A DNA stretch of 21,074 nucleotides from an uncultured Desulfovibrio sp. Lineage in GTDB: Bacteria; Desulfobacterota; Desulfovibrionia; Desulfovibrionales; Desulfovibrionaceae. The stretch's first letter is position 1; each line of letters begins with the position of its first letter. The stretch is from NCBI GenBank assembly GCA_947177085.1, contig CAMWTD010000008.1, positions 1-21,074 of the forward strand, given 5' to 3'. Position numbers and translations under genes: made by a program. This document shows, piece after piece, positions 6,453-14,454 of the stretch. The notes beneath the pieces are model-generated. The model searched no databases, had not been told where the DNA came from, and worked only from the letters and a program-made list of their open reading frames with translations.

Positions 6453-8108
6453 CTAAACCTCGCTGATGACGGGCACGACCACCGGGTCGCGCTCCAGCAC
6501 GCGCCGGAAGAAGCGGCGCAGCGAGGTCCGGATGTTCTCGCGCAGGCGGCTCGTGCTCCCGGGGGTGTTTTCCAGTTCGTCCAGCACGAGGCACTTGGCG
6601 TCCTCGAGCACATGGCTCAACTGCTGCTCGAACACGAAGCCGCGCGAGATCATCTCCGGCCCGTGGAGCACGCTGCCCGTCTCCGCGTCCAGCACCAGGG
6701 ACACGATGACCACGCCCTCGTCGCCGAGGATGCGCCGTTCGCGCAGCACCGAGGCCCCCACGTCGCCCACGCCCTTGCCGTCCACGAGTGTGCATTCCAC
6801 GGGCACGGGCGCTTCGAGGCGGAAGCCGTGGGGCAGGATGGTCAGCGGCTGGCCGTCGTTCAGCAGGATGACGTTTTCCGGACGCACGCCGCAGCTTTCG
6901 GCGAGACGCCCGTGCATGACGAGATGCTGGTACTCGCCGTGCACGGGCACGAAAAGCTCGGGGCGCACGGCGAGGAGCAGGTCGCGCAGTTCCTCGCGGT
7001 GGGCGTGGCCCGAGGCGTGGACCGCGTGCGAGCTTTCGTAGAGCACTTCCGCGCCCTTGCGGTACATTTCATTGATCAGGCGCGAGATGGGCCGAGCATT
7101 GCCCGGGATGACGCGCGAGCTCATGACCACGGTGTCGCCCTCGCGGATGGCGAGCTGCCGGTGGCCCCCCCAGACCATGCGCGACAGCGCGGAGAGCGGC
7201 TCCCCCTGCGCCCCGGTGACAATGAGCACCACCTTGTCGTCCGGCAGGTCGGGCACGCCGTTGTGGGCGTTGTGGAACTCCGGCGGCAGGGTGAGGAAGC
7301 CGAGCTCCGAGGCGATGTCGATATTGTTGGCGAGCGATTTGCCGCTGATGATCACCGCCCTGCCATACTGCCGCGCGAGGTCGCACACTTCCTGGATGCG
7401 CTGGATGTGGCTCGAAAAGAGCGTGACCACGATGCGCCCGCGCGCGGCGGCGAAGACGCGCTCCAGCGAGGCCTTGACCTCGCGCTCGGTGAGGGAGCGC
7501 CCCTCGCGCAGCACATTGGTGGAGTCGGAGAGCAACAGCCGCGCGCCCTTGGGCCCGGCGAACTCCCTGAAGGCCGCGAGCTCCGTGCCGGAGCCCGCCA
7601 GCGGCATGGGGTCGATCTTGAAATCCCCGCTGTGCACCGCGCGGCCCACGGGCGTCTCCACGCCGAGGCCGAAGCCGTGCGGGATGGAATGGCAGACCGG
7701 GATGAAGTGAAAGACGAGCTCCCCGAGCGGCAGCACGGTGGCGGCGTCCACGGGGCAGAGCTCCACCCGGTTGAGCAGCTCGTGCTCGCGCAGCTTGTGC
7801 TCCACAAGGGCCAGGGTGAAGCGCGAGCCGAAGATGCGCGCGTTCTTGAGCTCCGGCACAATCCACGGCAGCGCCCCGATGTGGTCCTCGTGCCCGTGGG
7901 TGAGCACGATGCCGAGCAGGCGGTCGCGTACCTCCTGCACGGCCCCGAAGTGCGGAATGAGCACGTCCACGCCGAGGTGCGCGTCGTCCGGGAACATGAG
8001 GCCGCAATCCACCATGACCACGCCCTCGCCGCATTCCCACAACTGGCAGTTGAGGCCGATTTCGCCAAGCCCCCCCAGGGGCGTGATGGTGAGGCTGGGT
8101 TCGCTCAT
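6453..8108 (-). CDS. rnj: Ribonuclease J
   Basis: 551 residues from the ATG at 8108, with AAGGA five bases upstream; the in-frame ATG six bases earlier would bury that site. The metallo-beta-lactamase signature HGHEDH is at 71-76, followed by HSGDFKID, SDSTN, and the beta-CASP elements including H-A-S-G-H-A and P-V-H-G-E-Y. Length and order match RNase J, a 5'-3' exonuclease and endonuclease that matures rRNA and degrades mRNA. A C-terminal domain of about 100 residues, usual for dimerisation, is present. The gene follows tolC by 30 bp on the same strand, so it may be transcribed with it, an odd pairing of RNA decay and outer-membrane export. Confidence 0.93.
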   Translation of the reverse strand: MSEPSLTITPLGGLGEIGLNCQLWECGEGVVMVDCGLMFPDDAHLGVDVLIPHFGAVQEVRDRLLGIVLTHGHEDHIGALPWIVPELKNARIFGSRFTLALVEHKLREHELLNRVELCPVDAATVLPLGELVFHFIPVCHSIPHGFGLGVETPVGRAVHSGDFKIDPMPLAGSGTELAAFREFAGPKGARLLLSDSTNVLREGRSLTEREVKASLERVFAAARGRIVVTLFSSHIQRIQEVCDLARQYGRAVIISGKSLANNIDIASELGFLTLPPEFHNAHNGVPDLPDDKVVLIVTGAQGEPLSALSRMVWGGHRQLAIREGDTVVMSSRVIPGNARPISRLINEMYRKGAEVLYESSHAVHASGHAHREELRDLLLAVRPELFVPVHGEYQHLVMHGRLAESCGVRPENVILLNDGQPLTILPHGFRLEAPVPVECTLVDGKGVGDVGASVLRERRILGDEGVVIVSLVLDAETGSVLHGPEMISRGFVFEQQLSHVLEDAKCLVLDELENTPGSTSRLRENIRTSLRRFFRRVLERDPVVVPVISEV

Positions 8109-8138
8109 GGGCATCCTTATGGAGTGAAGTGGGTGGGG

Positions 8139-9632
8139 CTAGCGCGCGCGCCCCGATGCCTTGCCCGCGGCTTTGGCCATCGTCGGGGACGCCCCGGGCC
8201 TGAGGTCCGGGTGATATTCGCCCATGGCGACGTAAATCTGGGCGAGCGCGGTGAGATAGTCCGCCCGGGCCCCGGTGAGCGAGGCCTGGGCGCGGGTGAG
8301 GTTGGCCGAGGCGTCGAGCACGTCGAAGTTGGTCCCCACCTGCTCCTGGTAGCGGGCGAGCGCCGCGTCATAGGCCTCGCGCGCCTGGGTCACGCCCTTT
8401 TCCGCCACCGCGATGCGCTTTTCGGCCTCGTGCACGGCGAGCAGCTTGGATTTGATGTCATAGCCCACGTTGAGCTTGAGGTCCTCTTCCTCGTGGCGCA
8501 GGCGCGTCACCTGCCACCCGGCCTGCTGGTCGGCGTAATAGGTGAGGCCCCACTGGAAGACGTTCCACACGGCGCGCGCCCCCACTTCCCAGGTGGCCGA
8601 GCGGGAGCCATGGTCGCCGCGGCGCTGGAGGTCCAGGGTGTTGCCCGTCTGGTTGATGTTGTAATAGGCCTCGATCTGCGGATAGTAGTCGCTCTGCGCC
8701 ATGCGGCGGTCCTTGCCCGCCATTTCCACGGCCTTGGCGGCAATGAGCAGGTCCGGCCGCTGGCGGTAGGCCGCTTCCAGGCATTGCTCCAGCGAGCGGC
8801 GGAAGGGCACATGGTCGAGCCGCCCCACATAGCGCGCCGGAGCGGTGGCCGTGAAGCCGAGCAGGGTGTTAAGCCTTGCCAGAGCCGTGTCGCGCGTGTT
8901 CTCGGCCTGGATAAGCAGGTTCTCGGCCTGGCTCACGTTCACCTCGGCCTGCAGCACGTCCAGGCGCGGCCTCAGGCCCACCTCGTAAAAGGCCGTGGTG
9001 ATGCGCAACTGGTCGCGCAGGCGCGCCAGCGAGTCGCTTTCGCTTTTGACATTTTCTTCGGCGCGCAGGTAGTTGAGAAATTCCGTCTGCACCTGCTCGG
9101 TCATGGCGAGCTCGGCCCGGCGCAGGGCCGCCTTGTCGCTGTCCGCCTGGATGGCGGCCTTCTGGTAGGAGTTGAGCAGCCTGAAGCCCTGAAAGACCGG
9201 CTGCGAGATCTCCACCCCCCACGAATATGTGCCGAGCTCCGGCGGCCTTGTGGTGCTGGGCTGGGTCTTGCGCTCCTGCTTCACGCCGGTATAGGTCATG
9301 CCGAGCTTGGGCCCGAAGGCCCCGCGCGCGGACTTGCGGCCTTCCTCCGAGGCGCGGGCCTGCGCCTCCTGCGCTCCCAGCGAGGGATTGCGCGCTAACG
9401 CGCGGGCCACGGCCGCGGCCATGTCAAAGGCCCCTGCCGGGGCTGCGTCCCCGCCGGCCTGGAGCGTGCGGCCCCCCGGGTGGATGGGCTCCGGGGCTTG
9501 CCGGCTGGCTGCGGAGGCGTGGTGCGCACCGCAGAGCAGCAGGGCGAGCAGGAAAACGACGCCGCCAAGGCGCGCGAGGGTGCGACCGGCGGCAAGGACG
9601 CGCCGCGTGCGGAATACCGTGGCCATGTGCAT
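8139..9632 (-). CDS. tolC: TolC-family outer membrane channel protein
   Basis: 497 residues with an N-terminal signal peptide: Arg-rich start, hydrophobic core at about 22-34, likely cleavage after ASA near residue 41. Two OEP repeats follow (about 68-280 and 285-480), each with long amphipathic helices and a conserved beta-strand element; ISQPVFQGFR and W-N-V-F-Q-W-G match the strand-start motifs of TolC trimers. TolC proteins form the outer-membrane and periplasmic tunnel for type I secretion and RND/ABC efflux. No inner-membrane pump or adaptor gene is adjacent, so it may serve several systems. No good ribosome site precedes the chosen start; the ATG at 9626 is a possible alternative. It is divergent from the tol operon. 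Confidence 0.92.
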   Translation of the reverse strand: MHMATVFRTRRVLAAGRTLARLGGVVFLLALLLCGAHHASAASRQAPEPIHPGGRTLQAGGDAAPAGAFDMAAAVARALARNPSLGAQEAQARASEEGRKSARGAFGPKLGMTYTGVKQERKTQPSTTRPPELGTYSWGVEISQPVFQGFRLLNSYQKAAIQADSDKAALRRAELAMTEQVQTEFLNYLRAEENVKSESDSLARLRDQLRITTAFYEVGLRPRLDVLQAEVNVSQAENLLIQAENTRDTALARLNTLLGFTATAPARYVGRLDHVPFRRSLEQCLEAAYRQRPDLLIAAKAVEMAGKDRRMAQSDYYPQIEAYYNINQTGNTLDLQRRGDHGSRSATWEVGARAVWNVFQWGLTYYADQQAGWQVTRLRHEEEDLKLNVGYDIKSKLLAVHEAEKRIAVAEKGVTQAREAYDAALARYQEQVGTNFDVLDASANLTRAQASLTGARADYLTALAQIYVAMGEYHPDLRPGASPTMAKAAGKASGRAR

Positions 9633-9719
9633 GGCGGCATGGTATACAGGACGGCCGCCCTTGGCAAGGCGCGCGGCGTTGGGCCCGCCGCGGGAGACGC
9701 GGTCGCTGTTTCCCGCGCC

Positions 9720-9749
9720 ACTCTAAAAAATCTCTTGAAAAAGTGCCAA
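9720..9749 (-). promoter_or_regulatory. Candidate promoter for tolC (and rnj)
   Basis: Minus strand: -35 TTGGCA (9744-9749), 18-base spacer that is A/T-rich, -10 TAGAGT (9720-9725). Five and four of six positions match the sigma-70 consensus. It leaves a leader of about 80 bases before tolC. Confidence 0.5.
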
Positions 9750-9763
9750 AGACGGTTCATCCT
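9735..9763 (+). promoter_or_regulatory. Candidate promoter for the tolQ operon, overlapping that of tolC
   Basis: Plus strand: TTGAAA (9735-9740), 17-base spacer, CATCCT (9758-9763), matching five and three consensus positions. It overlaps the minus-strand tolC promoter by about 15 bases. The -10 is weak, so the true start could lie elsewhere in 9633-9832. Confidence 0.33.
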
Positions 9764-9832
9764 CCAGCCGGGGGCAGTGGGGGCCTTCTTTCCGCGCGTC
9801 CGTGCCGCCCGATCTTTAGAGCGGAGACATCA

Positions 9833-10528
<696 letters not shown>

Positions 10529-10529
10529 G

Positions 10530-11015
10530 ATGGGCGCGAACCTCGGCGGCGGCAAGTTCGTTTCGGAGATCAACGTCACGCCCTTCGTGGACGTGATGCT
10601 CGTTTTGCTCATCATTTTTATGGTGGCCACGCCCATGATGACCCAGGGGCTGGAGGTCGACCTGCCGCAGACCAAACAGGTGGAGACCCTGCCCGGCGAA
10701 GTGGACCACATGATCCTCACCGTGCGCCGGGACGGCAAGATCTTCCTAGACGAGTACGCGGTGGAGGACCTGGCCGAGCTCGGCGGCTACCTCGAGCGCC
10801 TTGTCAAGGCCAAGAACAAGAGCCTGTTCCTCCAGGCCGACAAGGAAGTGCCCTACGGCCTCGTGGTGGAGGTCATGGGCGAAATCAAGGCCGCGGGCAT
10901 CGAGAATCTCGGCGTCATGGCCGAGCAGCCCGAAGGCGTGGCGGCCGCCAGGGCCGCGGCGCCCGAGGCCGCGCCCGCGCGGGCCCGCACCCCCGGAGCG
11001 GCAAAGAAGAAGTAG
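10530..11015 (+). CDS. tolR: TolR proton channel subunit
   Basis: 161 residues. One N-terminal membrane helix (about 19-38) carries the essential proton-path aspartate D21 in the motif VTPFVDVMLVLLIIFMV, typical of TolR/ExbD. The periplasmic domain includes the L-F-L-Q-A-D-K-x-V-P-Y-G-x-V segment diagnostic of the family. After about residue 133 the protein ends in an Ala/Pro/Arg-rich tail finishing in three lysines, longer than the E. coli protein. Its start follows the tolQ stop directly, and tolA begins seven bases after its stop, so the three are tightly coupled. Confidence 0.94.
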   Translation: MGANLGGGKFVSEINVTPFVDVMLVLLIIFMVATPMMTQGLEVDLPQTKQVETLPGEVDHMILTVRRDGKIFLDEYAVEDLAELGGYLERLVKAKNKSLFLQADKEVPYGLVVEVMGEIKAAGIENLGVMAEQPEGVAAARAAAPEAAPARARTPGAAKKK

Positions 11016-11021
11016 GCACGG

Positions 11022-11984
11022 ATGCAGCTCGCTTCCTATATCCTCTCCCTCTGCCTGCACGCGGCGCTCATCCTGCTCATCTGGTTCTGGCCGGGCCAGC
11101 CGCCCCTCAGGCTGGACCAGCGGCCGGTGATGATCAGCCTCGTTGAAGGGGATCCCGGCGGCAACCGCACGCCATCGCCCATCCTCGGGCACATGGGCGA
11201 ACCGGCGGAGGGGCCGCTCGCGCCCACGCCCCCCGCGCCGCAGAGCGAGATCGCCGCGCCCGCGCGCGAGGCCGCCAGGCCGGAGCCCGTGCCCGCGCCC
11301 CCCAGGGAGGCGCAGCCGGAGCAGAAAAAGCCGGAGGCCGTGCCCATCCCGCGCAAGGATGAACCCAAGCCTGAGCCGAAACCCGAGCCCAAGCCCGAGC
11401 CCGAACCCAAGAAGGAAGTGCCAAAAAAGGAAGAGCCCAAGCCGGAGCAGAAAAAACCGGAGCCCAAGAAGCCGGAGGCGAAAAAACCCGAACCCAAGAA
11501 GCAGGAAAAGCCCGCGCCCAGGAAGACAGATCCTGTTGCCGCGGCGCTCCAGCAGGCGCGCAAGGCCACCTCCCGCGTCCAGTCGGGCGATCGCGGCAAC
11601 GCCATCGAGCAGGCGCTGGCCCAGGCGCAGCGGCGCGCCGGCGGCAACCGGGGCGGCGGCGGGGGCGAGGGCGACGGCCCCGGTGGCGGCGGCCTTGGCG
11701 ATGTCTACATGGGCCAGGTGATGCTGGCCGTGCGCCCCAACTGGGGCTTCGCCTCGGCCGGGCGGCTCAACCTCGCCTGCGTGGTCAGGGTGAAGGTGGA
11801 CCTGCAGGGCAAGGTGCTCCAGGCGGTGGTGAGCCAGAGTTCGGGGAATGCCCAGTATGACGCCTCGGCCGTCAACGCCGTCATCCGCACCGGCCAGGCC
11901 GGGGAATTTCCGCCCCCGCCCTCGCCGGAATATACGGACCTCGATCTTGTCTTCACCTTTGACGAGCTCATGGGCCGCAGGTAA
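11022..11984 (+). CDS. tolA: TolA-like energy transducer with Lys-Pro-Glu-rich stalk
   Basis: 320 residues. The single N-terminal membrane helix (5-23) contains S9-x3-H13, the Ser/His motif through which TolA and TonB engage TolQ/ExbB. Residues 70-110 are Pro/Ala-rich, 98-168 are dominated by Lys-Pro-Glu repeats, 206-225 are almost all Gly, and 226-320 form a TolA/TonB C-terminal domain (VRVKVDLQGKVLQAVV, ending FTFDEL). TolA spans the periplasm and couples TolQR to TolB, Pal and the outer membrane. In E. coli TolA the stalk is a long alpha helix; here it looks TonB-like. Position between tolR and tolB supports TolA over TonB. The ribosome site is weak, consistent with coupling to tolR. Confidence 0.88.
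   Translation: MQLASYILSLCLHAALILLIWFWPGQPPLRLDQRPVMISLVEGDPGGNRTPSPILGHMGEPAEGPLAPTPPAPQSEIAAPAREAARPEPVPAPPREAQPEQKKPEAVPIPRKDEPKPEPKPEPKPEPEPKKEVPKKEEPKPEQKKPEPKKPEAKKPEPKKQEKPAPRKTDPVAAALQQARKATSRVQSGDRGNAIEQALAQAQRRAGGNRGGGGGEGDGPGGGGLGDVYMGQVMLAVRPNWGFASAGRLNLACVVRVKVDLQGKVLQAVVSQSSGNAQYDASAVNAVIRTGQAGEFPPPPSPEYTDLDLVFTFDELMGRR
11313..11525 (+). repeat. Lys-Pro-Glu repeat tract within tolA
   Basis: The coding stretch for TolA residues 98-168 consists largely of KPE, KPEP and KKPE units from AAG/AAA-CCC-GAG-type codons, making imperfect short direct repeats in the DNA. Such tracts can change length by slippage and form an extended polyproline-type rod in the protein. Confidence 0.75.
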
Positions 11985-12005
11985 CGAAAATTTTTACCCT
12001 GTCCC

Positions 12006-12025
12006 GCCGGGGAGAGGTCCCCGGC
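12006..12025 (+). promoter_or_regulatory. Perfect hairpin just upstream of a ribosome-binding site
   Basis: GCCGGGGA (12006-12013) and TCCCCGGC (12018-12025) form an 8-bp perfect stem with loop GAGG. No T-run follows, so it is not a standard terminator. It ends about six bases before the AAGGAGGG ribosome site of the gene at 12048. It may protect or separate the mRNA between tolA and that gene, or tune translation. Confidence 0.6.
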
Positions 12026-12047
12026 CCAGCAAGGAGGGAGAAGCACC

Positions 12048-12911
12048 ATGCCCGTGAAATCCCGAGCCCTTTGCCCCTCTTGGCATTGTCTGGCCTGCGC
12101 CTTCGCCCTGTGCGCGGCGCTTGTGGCGGGCGCGGCCGTCCCCGCCCGGGCCGCCAGCGCCCTTGCCGTCAGCCAGAATGACGGCTATTCCGGCCATGTG
12201 ATGGACAAGGTGCTCGCCGTGTGGTCGCCGCCGGCCACCAGCGAGGACCGCCAGCTCAGGCTCTGCGTCTCGCTGGACGGCGAGGGCCGCGTCACCGAAT
12301 GCAAGGCCGTGCGGCCCTCGGGGCTGTCCGCGCTGGACGCCTCGGGCTGCGCCGCCGTGCGCGAGGCCGCGCCCTTCGGCACGCCGCCCTACGGGATGCC
12401 GCTGGATGTGTATTTTTCCTTCTGGACGGGCAGGCCCAAGGGCAAGAGCGCGGATACCGCCGCTGCGGCAATTGCTCCGGCCCAGGCTCCCGCGCAGGCC
12501 CAGGCCCCGGCGGATTCCCACGCGCAGGCCGCGGCGCTGGCCGCCGCCACGGCCACGGGGGCGGCCACGGCTACGGCTGCCGCTTCACGGCCTGCCGCAG
12601 CTTCCTCAAGCGCCAAGGCTCAGGACAAGTATGACAGCCGCTTCCAGAAATATATCAGCACCGTTGTCTGGAAGCTGCGCAATTCCATGTATATCCCGGC
12701 GCAGACCAAGCCGGGGACCTATCACGCCACGGCGCAGGTGCGGCTCAACTCCGCCGGCAAGATCCTTGACGAGAGCATCCTCAAGGGCAGCGGCGACGCC
12801 CTCCTTGACAAGTACGTGCTCCAGGGCATACGCCGGGCGGGCTCCGTTGCGCCGCCGCCCGCGGGCCTCGGCGACACGCTGGACCTCACCTTTACCCTCA
12901 CCCGGCAGTGA
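12048..12911 (+). CDS. Periplasmic protein with two TonB/TolA C-terminal-like domains
   Basis: 287 residues starting at 12048 with AAGGAGGG seven bases upstream. An N-terminal signal-like segment (hydrophobic 15-33, probable cleavage after ARA at 36) is followed by a first TonB_C-like domain (about 48-126, V-S-L-D-G-E-G-R-V-T-E-C with C73, C85 and C101). An Ala/Gln/Pro-rich linker follows (131-191), then a second such domain (195-287; V-R-L-N-S-A-G-K-I-L-D-E and a final L-T-F-T-L strand). TonB_C domains bind outer-membrane or periplasmic partners. The protein sits between tolA and tolB, where E. coli has no counterpart, and lacks the Ser/His motif for TolQ contact. A role as a TolA accessory or decoy domain is inferred. 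The signal segment could also stay as a membrane anchor. Confidence 0.75.
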   Translation: MPVKSRALCPSWHCLACAFALCAALVAGAAVPARAASALAVSQNDGYSGHVMDKVLAVWSPPATSEDRQLRLCVSLDGEGRVTECKAVRPSGLSALDASGCAAVREAAPFGTPPYGMPLDVYFSFWTGRPKGKSADTAAAAIAPAQAPAQAQAPADSHAQAAALAAATATGAATATAAASRPAAASSSAKAQDKYDSRFQKYISTVVWKLRNSMYIPAQTKPGTYHATAQVRLNSAGKILDESILKGSGDALLDKYVLQGIRRAGSVAPPPAGLGDTLDLTFTLTRQ

Positions 12912-12953
12912 CGCCCGCGTCCCCTGCCGCAAGCTAGAACGGAAGAGCGAGCC

Positions 12954-14285
12954 ATGAAAAAATTCTCCCTTCTCCTGGCCGTGACGGCGCTCGCGGCGCT
13001 CCTGGCGGGGGTTCCCGCGGGGGACGCCCTGGCCGCCATGCGCGTGGACATCATGAATCCGGGCCAGAACATCGTGAACATGGCCCTGGCCGCGCCCCTC
13101 ACCGGGCCCGACAAGCAGGCCACGGGCATGGGCGCGCAGCTCCAGAAACTGGTGGACCAGAACCTGAGCTTTCTGCCCTTCGCGCGCCTCACCGACCCCA
13201 AGGCCGTGCTCGGCGGCATCGTGCTCCAGGGCTGGGAGCCGCCGGCGCTGGACTTCAAGCGTTTCCAGCTCGCCGGCTCGGACATCGTCATCACCACCTA
13301 CTGGCCCGATGGCGACAGCGGCACGAAACCGGTGCAGATCCGCGCCTTTGAGACCAATACCGGCGGCCGGCTCTTCGGCAAGGAATACGCCAGGGTCAAC
13401 AGCAAGGACCTCCCCGAGGTGGCCGACCGCTTCTGCGCCGACCTGCTCGAGGCGCTCACCGGCAACGGCGACTTTTTCCGCTCCACGCTCGCCTTTGTGA
13501 AAAAGACCGGCAAGATGAGCGCCAATGTGTGGATCGTCAAGCCCTGGGGGCGGGACCTGAGGCAGGTCACCAACATGCCCGGCGAGGCGCTTTCGCCCGC
13601 CTGGTCGCCGGACGGGCGCTTCGTGGTGTTCAGCCACATCGATCCCAAGTCCCACGCGCTCGGCGTGTGGGACCGCTCCACGGGCAAGGTGCAGCGCATC
13701 CGCTTCCCGGGGAACGTGGTCATCGGGCCCTCCTTCATGCCGGACAACAAGGTGGCCGTGGCGCTCTCGCGCGGCAAGTATCCGGTCATCTATCTCCTCA
13801 ACCATGTGTTCCAGAAGGAGCGCATCCTCGAGGAGCACAATTCCATCAATGTCTCGCCCACCTTTGACAAGACGGGCAGCCGCATGGCCTTCACCTCGTC
13901 GCGCCTGGGCGGCCCGCAGATCTTCCTCAAGGATCTCGCGAGCGGCAGCGTCACCCGCGTGAGCAAGAACGGCACCTACAACACCGAGGCCAACCTCGCG
14001 CCCGACGGGACCCTCGTGGTCTACAGCCGCATGACCGAATACGGCCAGCGCATCTTCGTGCAGGACCTCATCACCGGGGAGGAGCGGCAGATCACTTTCG
14101 GCCCGGGCAGCGACGAGCAGCCCTCCTTCTGCGCGGACAGCTACTTCATCGCCTTCAGCTCCACGCGCGGCGGCGGCCACCACATCTATCTTACCACCCG
14201 CCATGGCGGCGACGCCAAGCAGGTCCCCACGGGCGACGGGCAGGCCTTTTTCCCGCGCTGGGGCATGCCCGCGCAGCAGAAATAG
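12954..14285 (+). CDS. tolB: Tol-Pal system periplasmic protein TolB
   Basis: 443 residues with a signal peptide (MKKF start, hydrophobic 5-20, cleavage after ALA at about 27). The N-terminal alpha/beta domain (about 28-165) is followed by a beta-propeller with the repeated WSPDG-type motifs: SPAWSPDGRFVVFS, SPTFDKTGSRMAFTS, ANLAPDGTLVVYS and PSFCADSYFIAFSS. TolB binds Pal through the propeller and TolA through its N terminus, linking the inner-membrane motor to the outer membrane. It lies 42 bp after the double TonB_C protein and reads through towards pal, which also has its own promoter. Length agrees with the family (about 430). Confidence 0.94.
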   Translation: MKKFSLLLAVTALAALLAGVPAGDALAAMRVDIMNPGQNIVNMALAAPLTGPDKQATGMGAQLQKLVDQNLSFLPFARLTDPKAVLGGIVLQGWEPPALDFKRFQLAGSDIVITTYWPDGDSGTKPVQIRAFETNTGGRLFGKEYARVNSKDLPEVADRFCADLLEALTGNGDFFRSTLAFVKKTGKMSANVWIVKPWGRDLRQVTNMPGEALSPAWSPDGRFVVFSHIDPKSHALGVWDRSTGKVQRIRFPGNVVIGPSFMPDNKVAVALSRGKYPVIYLLNHVFQKERILEEHNSINVSPTFDKTGSRMAFTSSRLGGPQIFLKDLASGSVTRVSKNGTYNTEANLAPDGTLVVYSRMTEYGQRIFVQDLITGEERQITFGPGSDEQPSFCADSYFIAFSSTRGGGHHIYLTTRHGGDAKQVPTGDGQAFFPRWGMPAQQK

Positions 14286-14310
14286 CGGGGATGCGGCCCG
14301 GCGGGAGCGG

Positions 14311-14326
14311 GTAAAAATACTTTTAC
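14311..14326. repeat. A/T-rich palindrome GTAAAA-N4-TTTTAC upstream of the pal promoter
   Basis: A perfect 6-bp inverted repeat with four central bases, standing out in GC-rich DNA. It ends 18 bases before the -35 element of the pal promoter, where an activator or UP-element-like contact would lie. No family of regulator is recognised. Confidence 0.5.
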
Positions 14327-14344
14327 GAAACCCCCTCTCGCGCC

Positions 14345-14372
14345 TTGACAAAACTAAAAGGCCGGATACCAT
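14345..14372 (+). promoter_or_regulatory. Promoter for pal
   Basis: Perfect -35 TTGACA (14345-14350), 16-base spacer and -10 TACCAT (14367-14372, four matches). Transcription would start near 14379, giving a leader of about 75 bases to the pal ATG at 14455. It lets pal be made in excess over the rest of the tol operon, as Pal is an abundant lipoprotein in studied bacteria. Confidence 0.6.
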
Positions 14373-14376
14373 CTCT

Positions 14377-14406
14377 CTGCGCCGCATGGAGCGGCGTTTG
14401 GCGCAG
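14377..14406 (+). promoter_or_regulatory. Two mutually exclusive hairpins in the pal leader
   Basis: CTGCGCC (14377-14383) pairs with GGCGCAG (14400-14406). Alternatively GCCGC (14381-14385) pairs with GCGGC (14391-14395) across a five-base loop. The two share bases and cannot form together in full. Both lie at the very 5' end of the predicted pal transcript. Confidence 0.35.
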
Positions 14407-14454
14407 AAAGGAAAGGTTTTTTGCTTGGAGCAGCTGTTCAGGAGGACACGAAAC

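Noticed and set aside
6081..9398. Very long plus-strand reading frame (over 1,100 codons)
   Set aside because: It runs antisense to RNase J and TolC, both with clear family motifs; its translation is His/Arg/Ala-rich low complexity, typical of the shadow frame in GC-rich DNA.
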